A stretch of DNA of 64,000 nt, taken from contig NZ_JACDUT010000001.1 in NCBI RefSeq assembly GCF_013761245.1, forward strand, positions 496,001 to 560,000, read 5' to 3'. The position numbers were made by a program, and so were the translations under genes. Positions 28,111-38,489 of the stretch are shown in pieces. This DNA is from Thermaerobacillus caldiproteolyticus (GTDB lineage Bacteria; Bacillota; Bacilli; Bacillales; Anoxybacillaceae). The notes beneath the pieces were generated by a model. The model worked only from the letters and a program-made list of their open reading frames with translations, did not search any database and was not told the DNA's origin. The stretch's first letter is position 1. Every line of letters begins with the position of its first letter.

Positions 28111-31100
28111 TTATTTTAGTACAACATATTCGTTGCCTAGTAGTTCTTTCAGCTCGGTTACACATTCAGCGGTAGCATCGACTCCGTATTCCTCTGAAAG
28201 TTTTACGGTTTTCCGTTCTTTTTCGTAATAAAGGAATACAGGGACCTCTCCTCGATGTTTTTGCAAAATGTTTTTTAGTTTCGATAACTTCCCTGTTGCC
28301 ATATGATCTGGACAAATTTTCACATAAAGTGCGTGTAGCTTGTCGATTGGGATAACCTTTTTAATAACCAATTGCACTTTGGTTCCGCGAACATCTACTT
28401 TTCCTTCTAACACTACTACGCTGCTTTTTTGTAGAAAAGAAAAATAGCGACGATACACATCAGGAAAGGCGACAGCTTCCATCTCACCACTTTCATCGCT
28501 GATGGTCAAAAATGCCATTTCTTCTCCCTTTTTCGTCCGTGTTTTCCGCTCGCGTAAAAGATAAGCACCGACGTGAACAGCCTGCTCAACTCTTCCTTTT
28601 CCTACATGAGCGATCGGCCGCGTCCCGACTGCTTGAATGCGCTGTCTATATAACGTTACCGGGTGAGGGGAGACATAAACACCGAGCAACTCCTTTTCAT
28701 GTGATAGCTTTTCATCAACAGAAAGAGGGGACGTTTCCACATATTTTGGTTTAAACGACCATTCGTTCGCAAATAAATCGCTATCTGCATCCGTATACGG
28801 TCCCATTAATTCTGCATGTTCAAGTGCAATATCTATACTCGCTAGTAAAGAAGCACGCTCAACGCCAAATTCATCGAAACATCCGGCTAAAATAAAAGAT
28901 TCTATCGTTTTCCGATTGATCGCTTTTCCCCATAGACGGGTACAAAAATCAAAGAAATCGGTAAACGGCCGTTTTTTCCGTTCTTGCACAATTGCTTTTA
29001 CCGCTGCCGTGCCGATATGTTTAATGGAAGCAAGGCTATAGCGAATTCCCCCTTTTTCTATGGAAAAGGAGTAATTACTTTGATTTACAGAAGGTGGAAA
29101 CAATGATATCCCTTTTTGTCTCATTTCGCAAATATAAGCAGCGATTTTTTCCTCATCACCAATGACACTTGTCAATAACGCTGCATAAAAGTATAACGGA
29201 TAATGTGCTTTTAAATAAGCGAGCTGATAGGCAATCATGCTATAAGCAACGGCATGGCTTCGGTTAAAACCGTAGTTGGCAAATCGTACAATTAAGTCGT
29301 ATACTTTATCGGCTACCGCTTCGCCATATCCGTTTTCGATACATCCTTTCACAAAGTGCTCTCTTTCTTGGTCAAGAATGTCTTTTTTCTTCTTGCCCAC
29401 GGCTCGGCGAAGCAAATCCGCTTGTCCGAGCGAGAAACCCGCGATTTTTGCAGCAATTTGCATAATTTGTTCCTGATAAATTAATACACCGTATGTGGAC
29501 CGTAATATCGGTTCCAAGTCAGAGTGAAGGTAGGTAACGGTTTCATGCCCATGTTTCCGCCTAATATATACGGGAATATAATCAATTGGTCCCGGACGGT
29601 ATAAAGCATTGACAGCGACAATGTCTTCAAATTGAGACGGCTTTAGCTGTTTTAAAACGGTTTTCATCCCCTCTGATTCGAGCTGAAAAATCCCGCTTGT
29701 ATCTCCTTCACTTAATAGCGCGTACGTTTTAGCATCATCAAACGGAATGGTTTGTAAGTCGACCGTGCTTCCTGTATGGCGATGAATGAGAGCACATATA
29801 TTCCCGATAAATGTTAGTGTACGCAATCCGAGAAAATCCATTTTTAATAATCCTAGTTGTTCTAACACATCCATCGGATATTGCGTGACATAGATGTCGT
29901 CATGCCCTTGCTGCAGCGGCACGATGTCGGAAAGCGGCTGTTCACTGATGACAACTCCTGCCGCATGGATCGATGTATGGCGCGGTAGACCTTCTAATTT
30001 CAAAGCGGTTTCAAACCATTCTTGCATTGTTGGTGACGAACTCACCGCTTGCCGAAAAGACAGCGATTGCTCGTATGCTTCTTGAAGGGTCACGCCTAAT
30101 TTAGCGGGAATTTGCCTTACCAGCTGATCGATTTCTGCTGTCGTTACCCCCATGACCCTTCCGACATCGCGAAGTGCCGCTCTTGCTCCGAATGTACCAA
30201 ACGTAATAATTTGCGCGACATGTTGTTTTCCATACTTATTGGCCACATATTGAATGACTTCATCGCGGCGTTCATCCGGAAAATCAATATCAATATCGGG
30301 CATTGACACGCGCTCCGGATTTAAAAATCGTTCAAACAATAAGCCGTGTTCGAGAGGGTCCACGTTTGTAATATAAAGAACGTATGCCACTAGAGAGCCT
30401 GCCGCCGATCCGCGCCCAGGTCCCGTCAAAATTCCTCGCTTCCTTGCAAACTTCATAAAATCCCAAACGATTAAAAAATAGTCGCTAAACTTCATTTGCT
30501 GAATAATCTCCAACTCATAGTTCAAGCGCGCTATATACTCCGAAGAAGGGGACAAAACACGTTCATGCAGTCCTTGAAAACAAAGATCGCGCAAATAGCC
30601 ATCAGCTGATTGATTTGTCGGTACCGGATATTTTGGCAGCATGCGATTTCCCAGTTCAATATCGACATGGCATTGTCGTGCGATTTTTACAGTATTTTCA
30701 ATCGCCTCTGGTATATCAGAAAACAGCTCGATCATTTCATTAGTTGATTTTAAATAGTATTCGCTATTCGGTAATCGTCTCCTTCCTTCGTCTTGAAGTT
30801 TTACCCCTTGTTTCATCGCAAGTAAGCAATCATGAACGAAGGCATCTTCTTTTTCGATATAATGAACATCGTTCGTGGCGACAAGCGGCGTATTCGTTTC
30901 TTCACTCAGACGGATAAGTTCGCCTTGCCATTCACCATCCTCTTGTAATCCGTGGCGCTGAATCGCTATGTAAAAAGCATCATCACCAAATATACGCTTA
31001 TATCGCATCACGATCTCAAGCGCCTTCTTCTTCTGATGGCGGCGCAGCAATCTTTCAATATAACCGTCTTTTCCGGGAGTGAGCGCGATTATCCCATCAT

Positions 31101-31443
31101 GATAATGCTCCATCCATTTTTCGGGGATTCCGTTCACTGTTTTTGTTTGAATCGTACTACTGATTTTGAGTAAATGACGATAGCCAATTTCGTTTTTTGC
31201 TAATAACACAAGCGGATATGTCTCTTCTTCCATCTGTATACGCGCGATCATACCAATAATCGGATTTATTCCATATTTTTTACATTCTTGATAAAAGGGA
31301 ATGGCTCCATATAACACATCTTCATCGGTTAAGGCGAGTGCCTGAAATCCTAATTCGCTCGCTCTTTTCACTAAATCGGGAATTTTAGCCGTACTATTTA
31401 GCAAACTATAACCGCTCCGAACATGAAGGTGAACAAACGACAA
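28111..31443 (-). CDS. dnaE: DNA polymerase III subunit alpha (DnaE type)
   Basis: Second replicative polymerase of Firmicutes, extending RNA primers before PolC takes over. The 1110-residue protein has an N-terminal PHP domain (SFVHLHVRSGYSLLNS), the C-family polymerase core with catalytic PDIDIDFPDERRDEV, helix-hairpin-helix and a C-terminal OB fold. The real start is TTG 31443, with GGAGG 7 bases upstream; the 19 codons before it are not supported. It is divergent from ytrH. Confidence 0.97.
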   Translation of the reverse strand: MSFVHLHVRSGYSLLNSTAKIPDLVKRASELGFQALALTDEDVLYGAIPFYQECKKYGINPIIGMIARIQMEEETYPLVLLAKNEIGYRHLLKISSTIQTKTVNGIPEKWMEHYHDGIIALTPGKDGYIERLLRRHQKKKALEIVMRYKRIFGDDAFYIAIQRHGLQEDGEWQGELIRLSEETNTPLVATNDVHYIEKEDAFVHDCLLAMKQGVKLQDEGRRRLPNSEYYLKSTNEMIELFSDIPEAIENTVKIARQCHVDIELGNRMLPKYPVPTNQSADGYLRDLCFQGLHERVLSPSSEYIARLNYELEIIQQMKFSDYFLIVWDFMKFARKRGILTGPGRGSAAGSLVAYVLYITNVDPLEHGLLFERFLNPERVSMPDIDIDFPDERRDEVIQYVANKYGKQHVAQIITFGTFGARAALRDVGRVMGVTTAEIDQLVRQIPAKLGVTLQEAYEQSLSFRQAVSSSPTMQEWFETALKLEGLPRHTSIHAAGVVISEQPLSDIVPLQQGHDDIYVTQYPMDVLEQLGLLKMDFLGLRTLTFIGNICALIHRHTGSTVDLQTIPFDDAKTYALLSEGDTSGIFQLESEGMKTVLKQLKPSQFEDIVAVNALYRPGPIDYIPVYIRRKHGHETVTYLHSDLEPILRSTYGVLIYQEQIMQIAAKIAGFSLGQADLLRRAVGKKKKDILDQEREHFVKGCIENGYGEAVADKVYDLIVRFANYGFNRSHAVAYSMIAYQLAYLKAHYPLYFYAALLTSVIGDEEKIAAYICEMRQKGISLFPPSVNQSNYSFSIEKGGIRYSLASIKHIGTAAVKAIVQERKKRPFTDFFDFCTRLWGKAINRKTIESFILAGCFDEFGVERASLLASIDIALEHAELMGPYTDADSDLFANEWSFKPKYVETSPLSVDEKLSHEKELLGVYVSPHPVTLYRQRIQAVGTRPIAHVGKGRVEQAVHVGAYLLRERKTRTKKGEEMAFLTISDESGEMEAVAFPDVYRRYFSFLQKSSVVVLEGKVDVRGTKVQLVIKKVIPIDKLHALYVKICPDHMATGKLSKLKNILQKHRGEVPVFLYYEKERKTVKLSEEYGVDATAECVTELKELLGNEYVVLK

Positions 31444-31551
31444 CGCACTCCCTCCTTTTTCCTTCATTATAGTCGACGAAACTTTGAAAACGCAAAACAT
31501 ACTCCTGATCGATTGTCCATATACATAGTAAAAGAAAGGACTGAGGCGACA

Positions 31552-31893
31552 ATGAGTATGAAATTAGCGTTTTTACCGGCTTTTATTCAAAGTTACTTTA
31601 TCGCGTTAGGCGTGCTGTTCGGCGGCGCTTTGATCGGAGGATTAGGAGCATTTTTAACAGGTGAGCAGCCATTAACAGCGATGTATCGGTTTGCAGGCGA
31701 CTTAAAAATTTGGGCCGTCGTAGCTGCAATCGGCGGGACGTTTGATACGTTTTATAGCGTTGAACGCGGCTTATTTTTAGGAGAAACTCGTGATATCATT
31801 AAGCAATTTCTTCTCATTCTTTCGGCGATGGGTGGCGCGCAAACAGGCGTAACGATCGTAAATTGGTTAACACAGGAGCATATTTCCCCATGA
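31552..31893 (+). CDS. ytrH: Sporulation protein YtrH
   Basis: A 113-residue membrane protein with three or four helices (SYFIALGVLFGGALIGGLGAF, IWAVVAAIGGTFDTFY, FLLILSAMGGAQTGVTIV). In B. subtilis ytrH-ytrI is expressed in the mother cell under sigma-E and contributes to spore resistance and germination. The ATG at 31552 has GAGG 5 bases upstream; the longer in-frame extension overlaps dnaE and is rejected. It is followed with a 4-base overlap by ytrI. Confidence 0.92.
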   Translation: MSMKLAFLPAFIQSYFIALGVLFGGALIGGLGAFLTGEQPLTAMYRFAGDLKIWAVVAAIGGTFDTFYSVERGLFLGETRDIIKQFLLILSAMGGAQTGVTIVNWLTQEHISP

Positions 31894-32396
31894 GAATTCC
31901 CCCTTATTACCGCCTGCCCACATGGCAACGCTTTTTTGCCGGAGTAGCGGTTGGTGCGATCATTAGTTGGTTTGTATTTTTACATCTATTTGGCGTTTTA
32001 CAAGAAGAACATGTGCGCACAATCGCTGAATTAAATGATCAAATCGCCGATTTAAAAAACGATATTCGTATTTGGCAAGAGGACTACATTAAGCTGAATA
32101 AAATCAACAAAAAAAAATTAACAGTACAGGAAATTCACATTCGTCTTATCAACGCAGAGCAATACAAGCTGGATTCTTACACGACCTTTCGCATTCAAGA
32201 AAGCGTCAAAGAAGACATTTCCCATCTTATTGCCAAAGATATCGAAACGGTCTATAAAAGTAAAGAATTATTAACAAAAGCGATTGAAAATAAAACATAT
32301 AGGATTAATGAACAGACATACAGGCTCGAAATCCAAGAACTTTTTTTATTTACCACCTTGTCGATTGAATTAAGATTAAAACCGGTCAATTCATAA
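31890..32396 (+). CDS. ytrI: Sporulation membrane protein YtrI
   Basis: A 168-residue protein with one N-terminal transmembrane helix (about residues 14-36, FFAGVAVGAIISWFVFLHLFG). A coiled-coil-prone segment (EEHVRTIAELNDQIADLKND) and a soluble C-terminal domain follow. The ATG at 31890 overlaps the ytrH stop (ATGA), and AGGAG is 10 bases upstream. Together with YtrH it belongs to the sigma-E sporulation set in B. subtilis; the mechanism is not known. Confidence 0.92.
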   Translation: MRIPPYYRLPTWQRFFAGVAVGAIISWFVFLHLFGVLQEEHVRTIAELNDQIADLKNDIRIWQEDYIKLNKINKKKLTVQEIHIRLINAEQYKLDSYTTFRIQESVKEDISHLIAKDIETVYKSKELLTKAIENKTYRINEQTYRLEIQELFLFTTLSIELRLKPVNS

Positions 32397-32399
32397 AGC

Positions 32400-32430
32400 A
32401 ATGTCCCGAGCACAATTGCGTCGGGACATT
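32400..32430. terminator. Bidirectional terminator ytrI / nrnA
   Basis: Perfect 10-bp arms AATGTCCCGA/TCGGGACATT (32400-32409, 32421-32430) between convergent genes, with T-rich flank on the plus strand. Confidence 0.85.
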
Positions 32431-32436
32431 GTTATT

Positions 32437-33381
32437 TCAGGAACGACAAATCGCTTCTAAGTCAGCAATGACACGATCAGCATCTTCCCATGAATAAATG
32501 GAAGCGCCTGCGGCTAACGGGTGACCCCCGCCTTTATATTTTTTCGCTACTTCATTAACAATCGGTCCTTTTGAACGGAAGCGAACGCGAATTTCCTTTT
32601 CTTCTTCAATGAAAAAGACCCACGCAGTAATTCCCTCAATATTACCGAGGAGGCTGACAAGCTGGGATGCTTCCGAAGGAGTTACGTTATACTCGCATAG
32701 CAATTCTTTCGTCATCTTTACTGACGCCACACCAGATGAAGAAAGTTGGAAATTTTGTAACACATAGCCGCTTAAATGAGCGACATTGACCTTTGTACGA
32801 TATAACCCATCATACAGCTCTGCTAATGAAAAGCCATACTCAATGAGTTCACTGGCATATTGAAATGTTTTTTGGCTCGTTCTTGGAAAAAGAAAGCGGC
32901 CTGTATCACCGACAATTCCCGCATAAATGAGGCGTGCCGCTTCTTTTGTCATCACCAGTCCCTTATCTTTGCCTGCCAAATAAAACTCGTAAATCATTTC
33001 GCTTGTGGAGCTGGCGTTTGTATCGACCCATAAAAGATCGCCGTACGGATCTTCGTTCGGATGGTGGTCGATTTTAATCAGCTTTTTCCCTAGTCGGTAG
33101 CGGCCGTCACAAATTCGCTCTTGATTGGCCGTATCACAAACGATAACAAGCGCATTTTCGTATACGTCGTCATCGATTTTGTCTAACCGTCGTAAAAACT
33201 GGAGCGACTCTTCTTCTTTCCCCACTGTATAAATCGCTTTTTCAGGAAAAGAAGCTTTTAAAATTTCGGCCAATCCCCCTTGAGAACCATACGCATCTGG
33301 ATCTGGACGTACATGTCGATGAATAATAATTGTATCAAACTGTCGAATCGTCTCTAAAATTTGCAATGCTTTCTCGTTCAT
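32437..33381 (-). CDS. nrnA: Oligoribonuclease / pAp phosphatase NrnA
   Basis: DHH-DHHA1 phosphoesterase that degrades nanoRNAs and 3'-phosphoadenosine 5'-phosphate. The 314-residue protein carries HRHVRPDPDAYGS, VIVCDTA, the signature KIDHHPNEDP, GDTGRF and the C-terminal DHHA1 motif KYKGGGHPLAAGA. The ATG at 33381 has GAGGAG 7 bases upstream. It is divergent from ytpI. Name by homology to B. subtilis YtqI. Confidence 0.95.
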   Translation of the reverse strand: MNEKALQILETIRQFDTIIIHRHVRPDPDAYGSQGGLAEILKASFPEKAIYTVGKEEESLQFLRRLDKIDDDVYENALVIVCDTANQERICDGRYRLGKKLIKIDHHPNEDPYGDLLWVDTNASSTSEMIYEFYLAGKDKGLVMTKEAARLIYAGIVGDTGRFLFPRTSQKTFQYASELIEYGFSLAELYDGLYRTKVNVAHLSGYVLQNFQLSSSGVASVKMTKELLCEYNVTPSEASQLVSLLGNIEGITAWVFFIEEEKEIRVRFRSKGPIVNEVAKKYKGGGHPLAAGASIYSWEDADRVIADLEAICRS

Positions 33382-33502
33382 ATAAGTTCTCCTCTTTTTG
33401 CGATTGTTTTCTTTCATTATAAGTGAAAAATAGAATTCGTTGCTAGAATTCTTCCTCATTTCTATGTACAATGGGATTAAGACGAAAGATGGAGGTTCGC
33501 CT

Positions 33503-33814
33503 ATGCCTGTATTTGTTATTTTGATTATATTTTCGCTTTCGTTTTATGCGTACTATAAAATCAAATACTTTCGGAGCCATCGCCCGGTAGAACGCCGCTG
33601 GATTGCCGCTAAATCAAGCATGGCACTTGGCTCGTTTGTCTTTTTCTTCGGCATCAATCAGTTTTTTCTTCATTCATCGATGATCTCTTTCATTGTTGGA
33701 GTCATTTTCTTGCTTATTGGTGGCGGAAGTGTATGGGCTGGTTATCGCGCCTACAAGCATTACTTGCCTCTTGTCATCGAAGAAGCAAAGCAAATGGCAA
33801 GAAACGGGGCCTAA
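33503..33814 (+). CDS. ytpI: YtpI family small membrane protein
   Basis: A 103-residue protein with an N-terminal helix (PVFVILIIFSLSFYAYY) and two further helices (SSMALGSFVFFFGINQFF, SFIVGVIFLLIGGGSVWAGY), the YtpI family layout. Function unknown. The ATG at 33503 has GGAGG 7 bases upstream. A strong terminator follows and it is convergent with ytoI. Confidence 0.88.
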   Translation: MPVFVILIIFSLSFYAYYKIKYFRSHRPVERRWIAAKSSMALGSFVFFFGINQFFLHSSMISFIVGVIFLLIGGGSVWAGYRAYKHYLPLVIEEAKQMARNGA

Positions 33815-33830
33815 ATCCCCGTTTTCTTTT
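33802..33830 (+). terminator. Terminator after ytpI
   Basis: AAACGGGG / CCCCGTTT arms overlapping the end of the gene, then TCTTTTT on the plus strand. Confidence 0.85.
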
Positions 33831-35146
33831 TAGCGATCAATTAACTGGCACATCATCAGCGCTTTGCCGACAACGGTCCCCTCATTGTATACTTCGACGT
33901 CAACTTTTCCAAATTTCCGCCCGACTTCTAGCAGCTTCGCTTTGATGTCAATTGTGCTTTCAATTTGCACCGGCTTAATAAAATAAATCGTAATATTTTC
34001 TATCACTAAATCGCCGCGCTTATAAAAACGTAATGCTCGCGTCGCTGCTTCTGTCACGATCGTCGTAAACACTCCATACGATAACGTTCCTAAATAGTTC
34101 GTCATTTGCGGCGTAATCGTACAACGAAAGACGTTTTCTGCTTTTTGATCGCTGTCAGACTCGCGAAATTGGCTTGTAATAATATCGTCAATCGTTTCTC
34201 CAACTTGCGGCTGACGCTGAACCATTTGTAACGCTTTTAATACATCCTGGCGGCTAATAATTCCTTGTAAGCGATTATGTTCATCGATCACAGGCAATAG
34301 TTCAATCCCTTCCCATACCATCATGTGAGAAGCAGAAGCCACCGACATTTTTCCGTTCACCGTGATCGGATGTTTTGTCATGACTTTTTCAATCAGCAGC
34401 TCACGGTCACAATCAAGCACATCTTTCGCTGTCACCATTCCTTGTACTTTCAATTGGGAATCGACAACCGGAAAGCGGCTATGCTTTGTTTCACGATTGA
34501 GCTGATACCACTTCTCGACCTTATCCGTCGTTTCTAAATAGATCGTTTTCTCCAGCGGGATTAAAATGTCCTCGACAAGAACGATTTCTTTTTTTATCAA
34601 TTGGTCGTAAATGGCACGGTTAATCATTGTTGCAACGGTAAATGTATCATAACTCGTCGAAATAATCGGGAGCTGCAATTCATCGGCTAATCTTTTCACA
34701 TACTCATCTGTATCAAAACCGCCGGTAATTAACACGGCTGCTCCCGCTTCTAAAGCAAGCTGGTGCGCTTTCGTCCGGTTCCCGACAATTAACAAATCGC
34801 CCGCTCCGGTGTAGCGCATCATTGCCTCCAGCTTCATCGCGCCAATGACAAAACGGTTGAGCGTCTTATGTAATCCTTCTCGTCCCCCTAATACTTGCCC
34901 ATCAACAATATTGACGACTTCCGCATATGTCAGCTTTTCAATATTCTCTTTCTTTTTCCGCTCAATCCGAATCGTTCCAACACGCTCAATCGTGCTTACA
35001 TACCCTTTATTTTCCGCATCTTTAATCGCGCGATAAGCCGTGCCTTCACTTACCCCCATTTCCTTGGCAATTTGCCGAACGGAAATTTTCTCTCCAACCG
35101 GAAGACTGTCAATATATTGTAAAATTTGTTCATGTTTTGTCGCCAA
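33830..35146 (-). CDS. ytoI: HTH-DRTGG-CBS-CBS-hot-dog regulator YtoI
   Basis: A 438-residue multidomain protein: an N-terminal winged helix-turn-helix (residues 15-65, VRQIAKEMGVSEGTAYRAI), a DRTGG domain (about 75-185), and a CBS pair (about 195-310, with VMTKHPITVNGKMSV and VIDEHNRLQGIISRQDVL). A C-terminal hot-dog thioesterase-like domain ends it. The layout suggests a nucleotide-sensing transcription factor, perhaps with an acyl-binding module; targets are unknown. The start is TTG 35146 behind AAAGGGTGA. Family architecture is conserved in Bacillaceae. Confidence 0.9.
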   Translation of the reverse strand: MATKHEQILQYIDSLPVGEKISVRQIAKEMGVSEGTAYRAIKDAENKGYVSTIERVGTIRIERKKKENIEKLTYAEVVNIVDGQVLGGREGLHKTLNRFVIGAMKLEAMMRYTGAGDLLIVGNRTKAHQLALEAGAAVLITGGFDTDEYVKRLADELQLPIISTSYDTFTVATMINRAIYDQLIKKEIVLVEDILIPLEKTIYLETTDKVEKWYQLNRETKHSRFPVVDSQLKVQGMVTAKDVLDCDRELLIEKVMTKHPITVNGKMSVASASHMMVWEGIELLPVIDEHNRLQGIISRQDVLKALQMVQRQPQVGETIDDIITSQFRESDSDQKAENVFRCTITPQMTNYLGTLSYGVFTTIVTEAATRALRFYKRGDLVIENITIYFIKPVQIESTIDIKAKLLEVGRKFGKVDVEVYNEGTVVGKALMMCQLIDR

Positions 35147-35237
35147 ATTTCTTCACCCTTTACAAGATGTCCTATTTTCATTATACGGGGGAACGGCGCT
35201 TGATTCAACGAAGCTAGCGAGTGTCGATTTTTTCAAC

Positions 35238-35280
35238 AAAAAAGGAGCGCCTCATTGTTTGTGAGACGTCTCCTTTTTTA
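35238..35280 (-). terminator. Terminator after ytkL
   Basis: AAAAGGAG-rich long arms facing CTCCTTTT with a short loop and T-run, between ytkL and ytoI; imperfect but strong. Confidence 0.75.
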
Positions 35281-35284
35281 CATG

Positions 35285-35965
35285 TTACAACTCAATGCTT
35301 TCTCCCGGCTGCAACACTTTACCGACTCCATCTTTTAGCATTCCCACAAATCGGTGTGGATCTTGTTCAATAAGCGGGAACGTATTGTAATGAATCGGAA
35401 CAACGGTTTTAGCGCGAAGCCATTCAGCAGCCAACGCAGCATCTTCTGGTCCCATCGTAAAGTTGTCCCCAATCGGTAAAAAGGCCACATCAATGTCGTT
35501 GCGCTCGCCAATGAGCTTCATATCCGAAAACAATCCCGTATCTCCTGCATGATAAATCGTTTTTCCTTCAGCAGAAAATAAAATTCCGCACGGCATTCCT
35601 GTATAAATGATTTGCTTGTTCTCATCAATATAGCTTGAGCCGTGGAACGCTTGTGTCAATTTCACCTTTCCAAAATCAAATTGGTGTGATCCACCAATAT
35701 GCATTGGATGAGCGTTTACCCCTTGCCAGCTTAGATAGGTCGCCAATTCAAACGGTGCCACGACAAGCGCCTGATTTCTTAAAGCAAGCTGAACAGTATC
35801 ACCGACGTGATCACTATGTCCATGTGTAAGTAAAATAGCATCGACTTTCACTTCATCCGCCTTTAAATCTGTTGCTTCATTTCCTGTAATAAACGGGTCA
35901 ATGAAAATCGTTTTCCCGCTTGTTTCAATTTTTACAACGGAATGTCCATGATACGTTAATTTCAA
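35285..35965 (-). CDS. ytkL: Metal-dependent hydrolase, UPF0173 (YtkL)
   Basis: A 226-residue metallo-beta-lactamase-fold hydrolase related to the UlaG/UPF0173 group. Metal ligands are seen in [10 protein letters not shown] (HxHxDH), [10 protein letters not shown] and the C-terminal IHYNTFP. The substrate is unknown. The start is TTG 35965 with AAAGGAGA 8 bases upstream. It is divergent from the M24 peptidase gene and shares the order of the B. subtilis ytkL region. Confidence 0.92.
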   Translation of the reverse strand: MKLTYHGHSVVKIETSGKTIFIDPFITGNEATDLKADEVKVDAILLTHGHSDHVGDTVQLALRNQALVVAPFELATYLSWQGVNAHPMHIGGSHQFDFGKVKLTQAFHGSSYIDENKQIIYTGMPCGILFSAEGKTIYHAGDTGLFSDMKLIGERNDIDVAFLPIGDNFTMGPEDAALAAEWLRAKTVVPIHYNTFPLIEQDPHRFVGMLKDGVGKVLQPGESIEL

Positions 35966-36104
35966 CGCTATCTTCTCCTTTCTTGCGAACGTTTCCGCCT
36001 TACTTATTCGTGATTCATTGCTAATTTCCTTCTTTAGAGTAAATCATCGTTTACATCTTGCTCTATTATTGATACTCTCAAAATGTAGAAAGGAAGTGAA
36101 CAAA

Positions 36105-37199
36105 ATGAATCAAAGACTTCAATCTTTTTCACAATGGCTACAAGAACAAAATATTTCGTTTGCGTTGATTACGTCAACACCCAATGTCTTTTATTTAAGC
36201 GGATTTTATAGCGATCCTCATGAACGGTTGCTGGCGTTACTAGTGTTCCCGAACAGTGAACCGATGTTAGTTTGTCCGCAAATGGAAGTATCTCAAGCTA
36301 AACGAGCAGGTTGGCAATATGACACGCTCGGCTATAGCGATACGGACAATCCGTGGGAGCTTATCTATAAAAACATCAACGCAAGACAAGTCGTTCCCGA
36401 GCAAATTGCCATTGAAAAAAGCCATCTCTCTCTCGAACGGTACGAACAGTTACATACGTATTTTCCGGTGCGCTCGTTCCTCAACGCGGAAGAAAAACTG
36501 CGGGAATTACGCATGATCAAAGATGAAAAAGAAATTGTCATTTTGCGTCAAGCCGCTGAGCTTGCCGATTTTGGCGTCGACATCGGAATTAAAGCACTGG
36601 CTGAAGGAAAAACGGAATTAGATATCATCGCCACGATTGAATACGAACTGAAGAAAAAAGGCGTGCGCGAAATGTCGTTTGCAACAATGGTGTTAACCGG
36701 TCAAAAAACGGCCGATCCTCACGGTGTACCGGGTTTAGCGACCGTTCAACACGGAGATTTTGTATTATTTGATTTAGGTGTTGTCCTTGACGGATATTGC
36801 TCTGACATTACAAGAACGGTCGTAGTGGGAAAAGCGACAGACGAACAAAAAACCATTTACGAAACGGTCTTAAAAGCACAGCTTGCAGCCATTCACGCTT
36901 CCAGACCGGGGACAGAAATCGGATCGATCGACAAAGAGGCAAGAGCAATCATCGAGCAAGCCGGATATGGGGCATATTTTACCCACCGCGTCGGGCATGG
37001 ATTAGGAATTGAGGTTCATGAATATCCGTCGATGAATGCCACAAACACAATGCCATTGCAACGCGGTATGGTATTTACGATTGAACCAGGTATTTATGTT
37101 CCTTCCATTGGCGGAGTTCGAATCGAAGATGATGTGTTCATTACTGATGATGGAGTCGAAACGTTAACAAGCTATCCAAAAGAATTGCTCACAATATAA
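36105..37199 (+). CDS. M24 family Xaa-Pro dipeptidase/aminopeptidase
   Basis: A 364-residue metallopeptidase that likely cleaves Xaa-Pro dipeptides. The N-terminal creatinase-like domain is followed by the pita-bread fold. Metal ligands are visible: FDLGVVLDGYCSDITRT (two Asp), HRVGHGLGIEVHE (His), FTIEPGIYVP (Glu) and GGVRIEDDV (Glu). The ATG at 36105 has AAAGGAAGTGA; the in-frame upstream extension is rejected. It has its own transcription unit, divergent from ytkL, ended by a strong hairpin before ald. Confidence 0.92.
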   Translation: MNQRLQSFSQWLQEQNISFALITSTPNVFYLSGFYSDPHERLLALLVFPNSEPMLVCPQMEVSQAKRAGWQYDTLGYSDTDNPWELIYKNINARQVVPEQIAIEKSHLSLERYEQLHTYFPVRSFLNAEEKLRELRMIKDEKEIVILRQAAELADFGVDIGIKALAEGKTELDIIATIEYELKKKGVREMSFATMVLTGQKTADPHGVPGLATVQHGDFVLFDLGVVLDGYCSDITRTVVVGKATDEQKTIYETVLKAQLAAIHASRPGTEIGSIDKEARAIIEQAGYGAYFTHRVGHGLGIEVHEYPSMNATNTMPLQRGMVFTIEPGIYVPSIGGVRIEDDVFITDDGVETLTSYPKELLTI

Positions 37200-37204
37200 C
37201 GATA

Positions 37205-37250
37205 AAACGAGCGGCGTTTTCCAAAGCTCAAGCTAAGACGCCGCTCGTTT
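37205..37250. terminator. Bidirectional terminator, M24 peptidase / ald
   Basis: Perfect 13-bp arms (37205-37217 and 37238-37250) separated by 20 bases, with T-rich sequence on the plus side. Confidence 0.85.
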
Positions 37251-37296
37251 CTTTCATCATCAACTACCACGAAGACTCCCGCTTCCAACAACGTAT

Positions 37297-38418
37297 TCAA
37301 CTTTGTTCTAATAATGTTTTCGTATCTTGAAACGTCAATCCATGTGCCTTTGCCACCGCCTCATAGGTGACGTAACCGTTTAATGTATTAATTCCCTTTA
37401 ATAAAGCCGGATTATCTAGACACGCTTGCCGATATCCTTTGTTAGCGATTTGTAACGCGTATGGCACCGTAACATTCGTCAACGCAAAGGTAGACGTACG
37501 CGGCACGGCTCCCGGCATATTCGCAACCGCATAATGAACAACCCCATGTTTAATATAAATCGGATCATCGTGTGTTGTGACGCGATCCGTCGTTTCAAAA
37601 ATTCCTCCTTGGTCAATCGCAATATCCACAACAACCGACCCCGGCGTCATCGATTTAATCATTTCTTCCGTCACGAGTTTTGGTGCCTTCGCTCCCGGAA
37701 TGAGAACCGCTCCGATCACTAAATCGGAATCTTTGACAGACTCGGTGATATTATACGTATTTGACATTAATGTCGTCACATGATCCCCAAATAAATCATC
37801 AAGCTGGCGGAGCCGATCCGGATTGACGTCAATAATCGTCACTTCCGCTCCCAGACCAACAGCCTTTTTCGCCGCATTCGTTCCAGCCACTCCGCCACCG
37901 ATAATGGTGACTTTTCCGCGTCTTACTCCCGGCACGCTCCCTAACAAAATCCCTTTTCCACCGTGCGGCTTTTCTAAAAATTGTGCACCAACTTGTACCG
38001 ACATTCGACCTGCTACTTCGCTCATCGGTGTCAGTAGAGGCAAGGAACCATTAGCTAATTGCACTGTCTCATAAGCGATGGCGACAACTTTTTTGTCGAT
38101 GAGCGCTTTTGTCAATTCCAGTTCTGGTGCCAAATGCAAATACGTAAATAAAATCAATCCTTCACGAAAATATCCGTACTCCTCTGGAAGCGGCTCTTTT
38201 ACTTTCATCACCATATCCATCGACCAAGCTTCTTCTGCTGTATCAACGATGGCTGCCCCAGCTTTCACATATTCCTCATCAGAAAATCCAGATCCACTCC
38301 CTGCTCCTTTTTCAATATACACGTCGTGCCCCGCTTTGACTAACGTCATCACGCCGGCTGGGGTAATAGCAACACGGTTTTCATTATTTTTTATTTCTTT
38401 TGGAATACCGATTTTCAT
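37297..38418 (-). CDS. ald: Alanine dehydrogenase
   Basis: Reversible NAD-linked deamination of L-alanine to pyruvate, used for alanine catabolism and sporulation. The 373-residue protein has the pyruvate-binding ENRVAITP (Arg15) and VKEPLPEEY (Lys about 75) segments, catalytic His96 in YLHLAPE, the [11 protein letters not shown] dinucleotide loop and IDQGG. ATG start at 38418. A single gene flanked by hairpins. Confidence 0.97.
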   Translation of the reverse strand: MKIGIPKEIKNNENRVAITPAGVMTLVKAGHDVYIEKGAGSGSGFSDEEYVKAGAAIVDTAEEAWSMDMVMKVKEPLPEEYGYFREGLILFTYLHLAPELELTKALIDKKVVAIAYETVQLANGSLPLLTPMSEVAGRMSVQVGAQFLEKPHGGKGILLGSVPGVRRGKVTIIGGGVAGTNAAKKAVGLGAEVTIIDVNPDRLRQLDDLFGDHVTTLMSNTYNITESVKDSDLVIGAVLIPGAKAPKLVTEEMIKSMTPGSVVVDIAIDQGGIFETTDRVTTHDDPIYIKHGVVHYAVANMPGAVPRTSTFALTNVTVPYALQIANKGYRQACLDNPALLKGINTLNGYVTYEAVAKAHGLTFQDTKTLLEQS

Positions 38419-38489
38419 GATAAAATTCCTCCTAAATTATTTGCTTACTATAACATATCCGTTTATCGGTAAAGCGTGATACTAGCTAT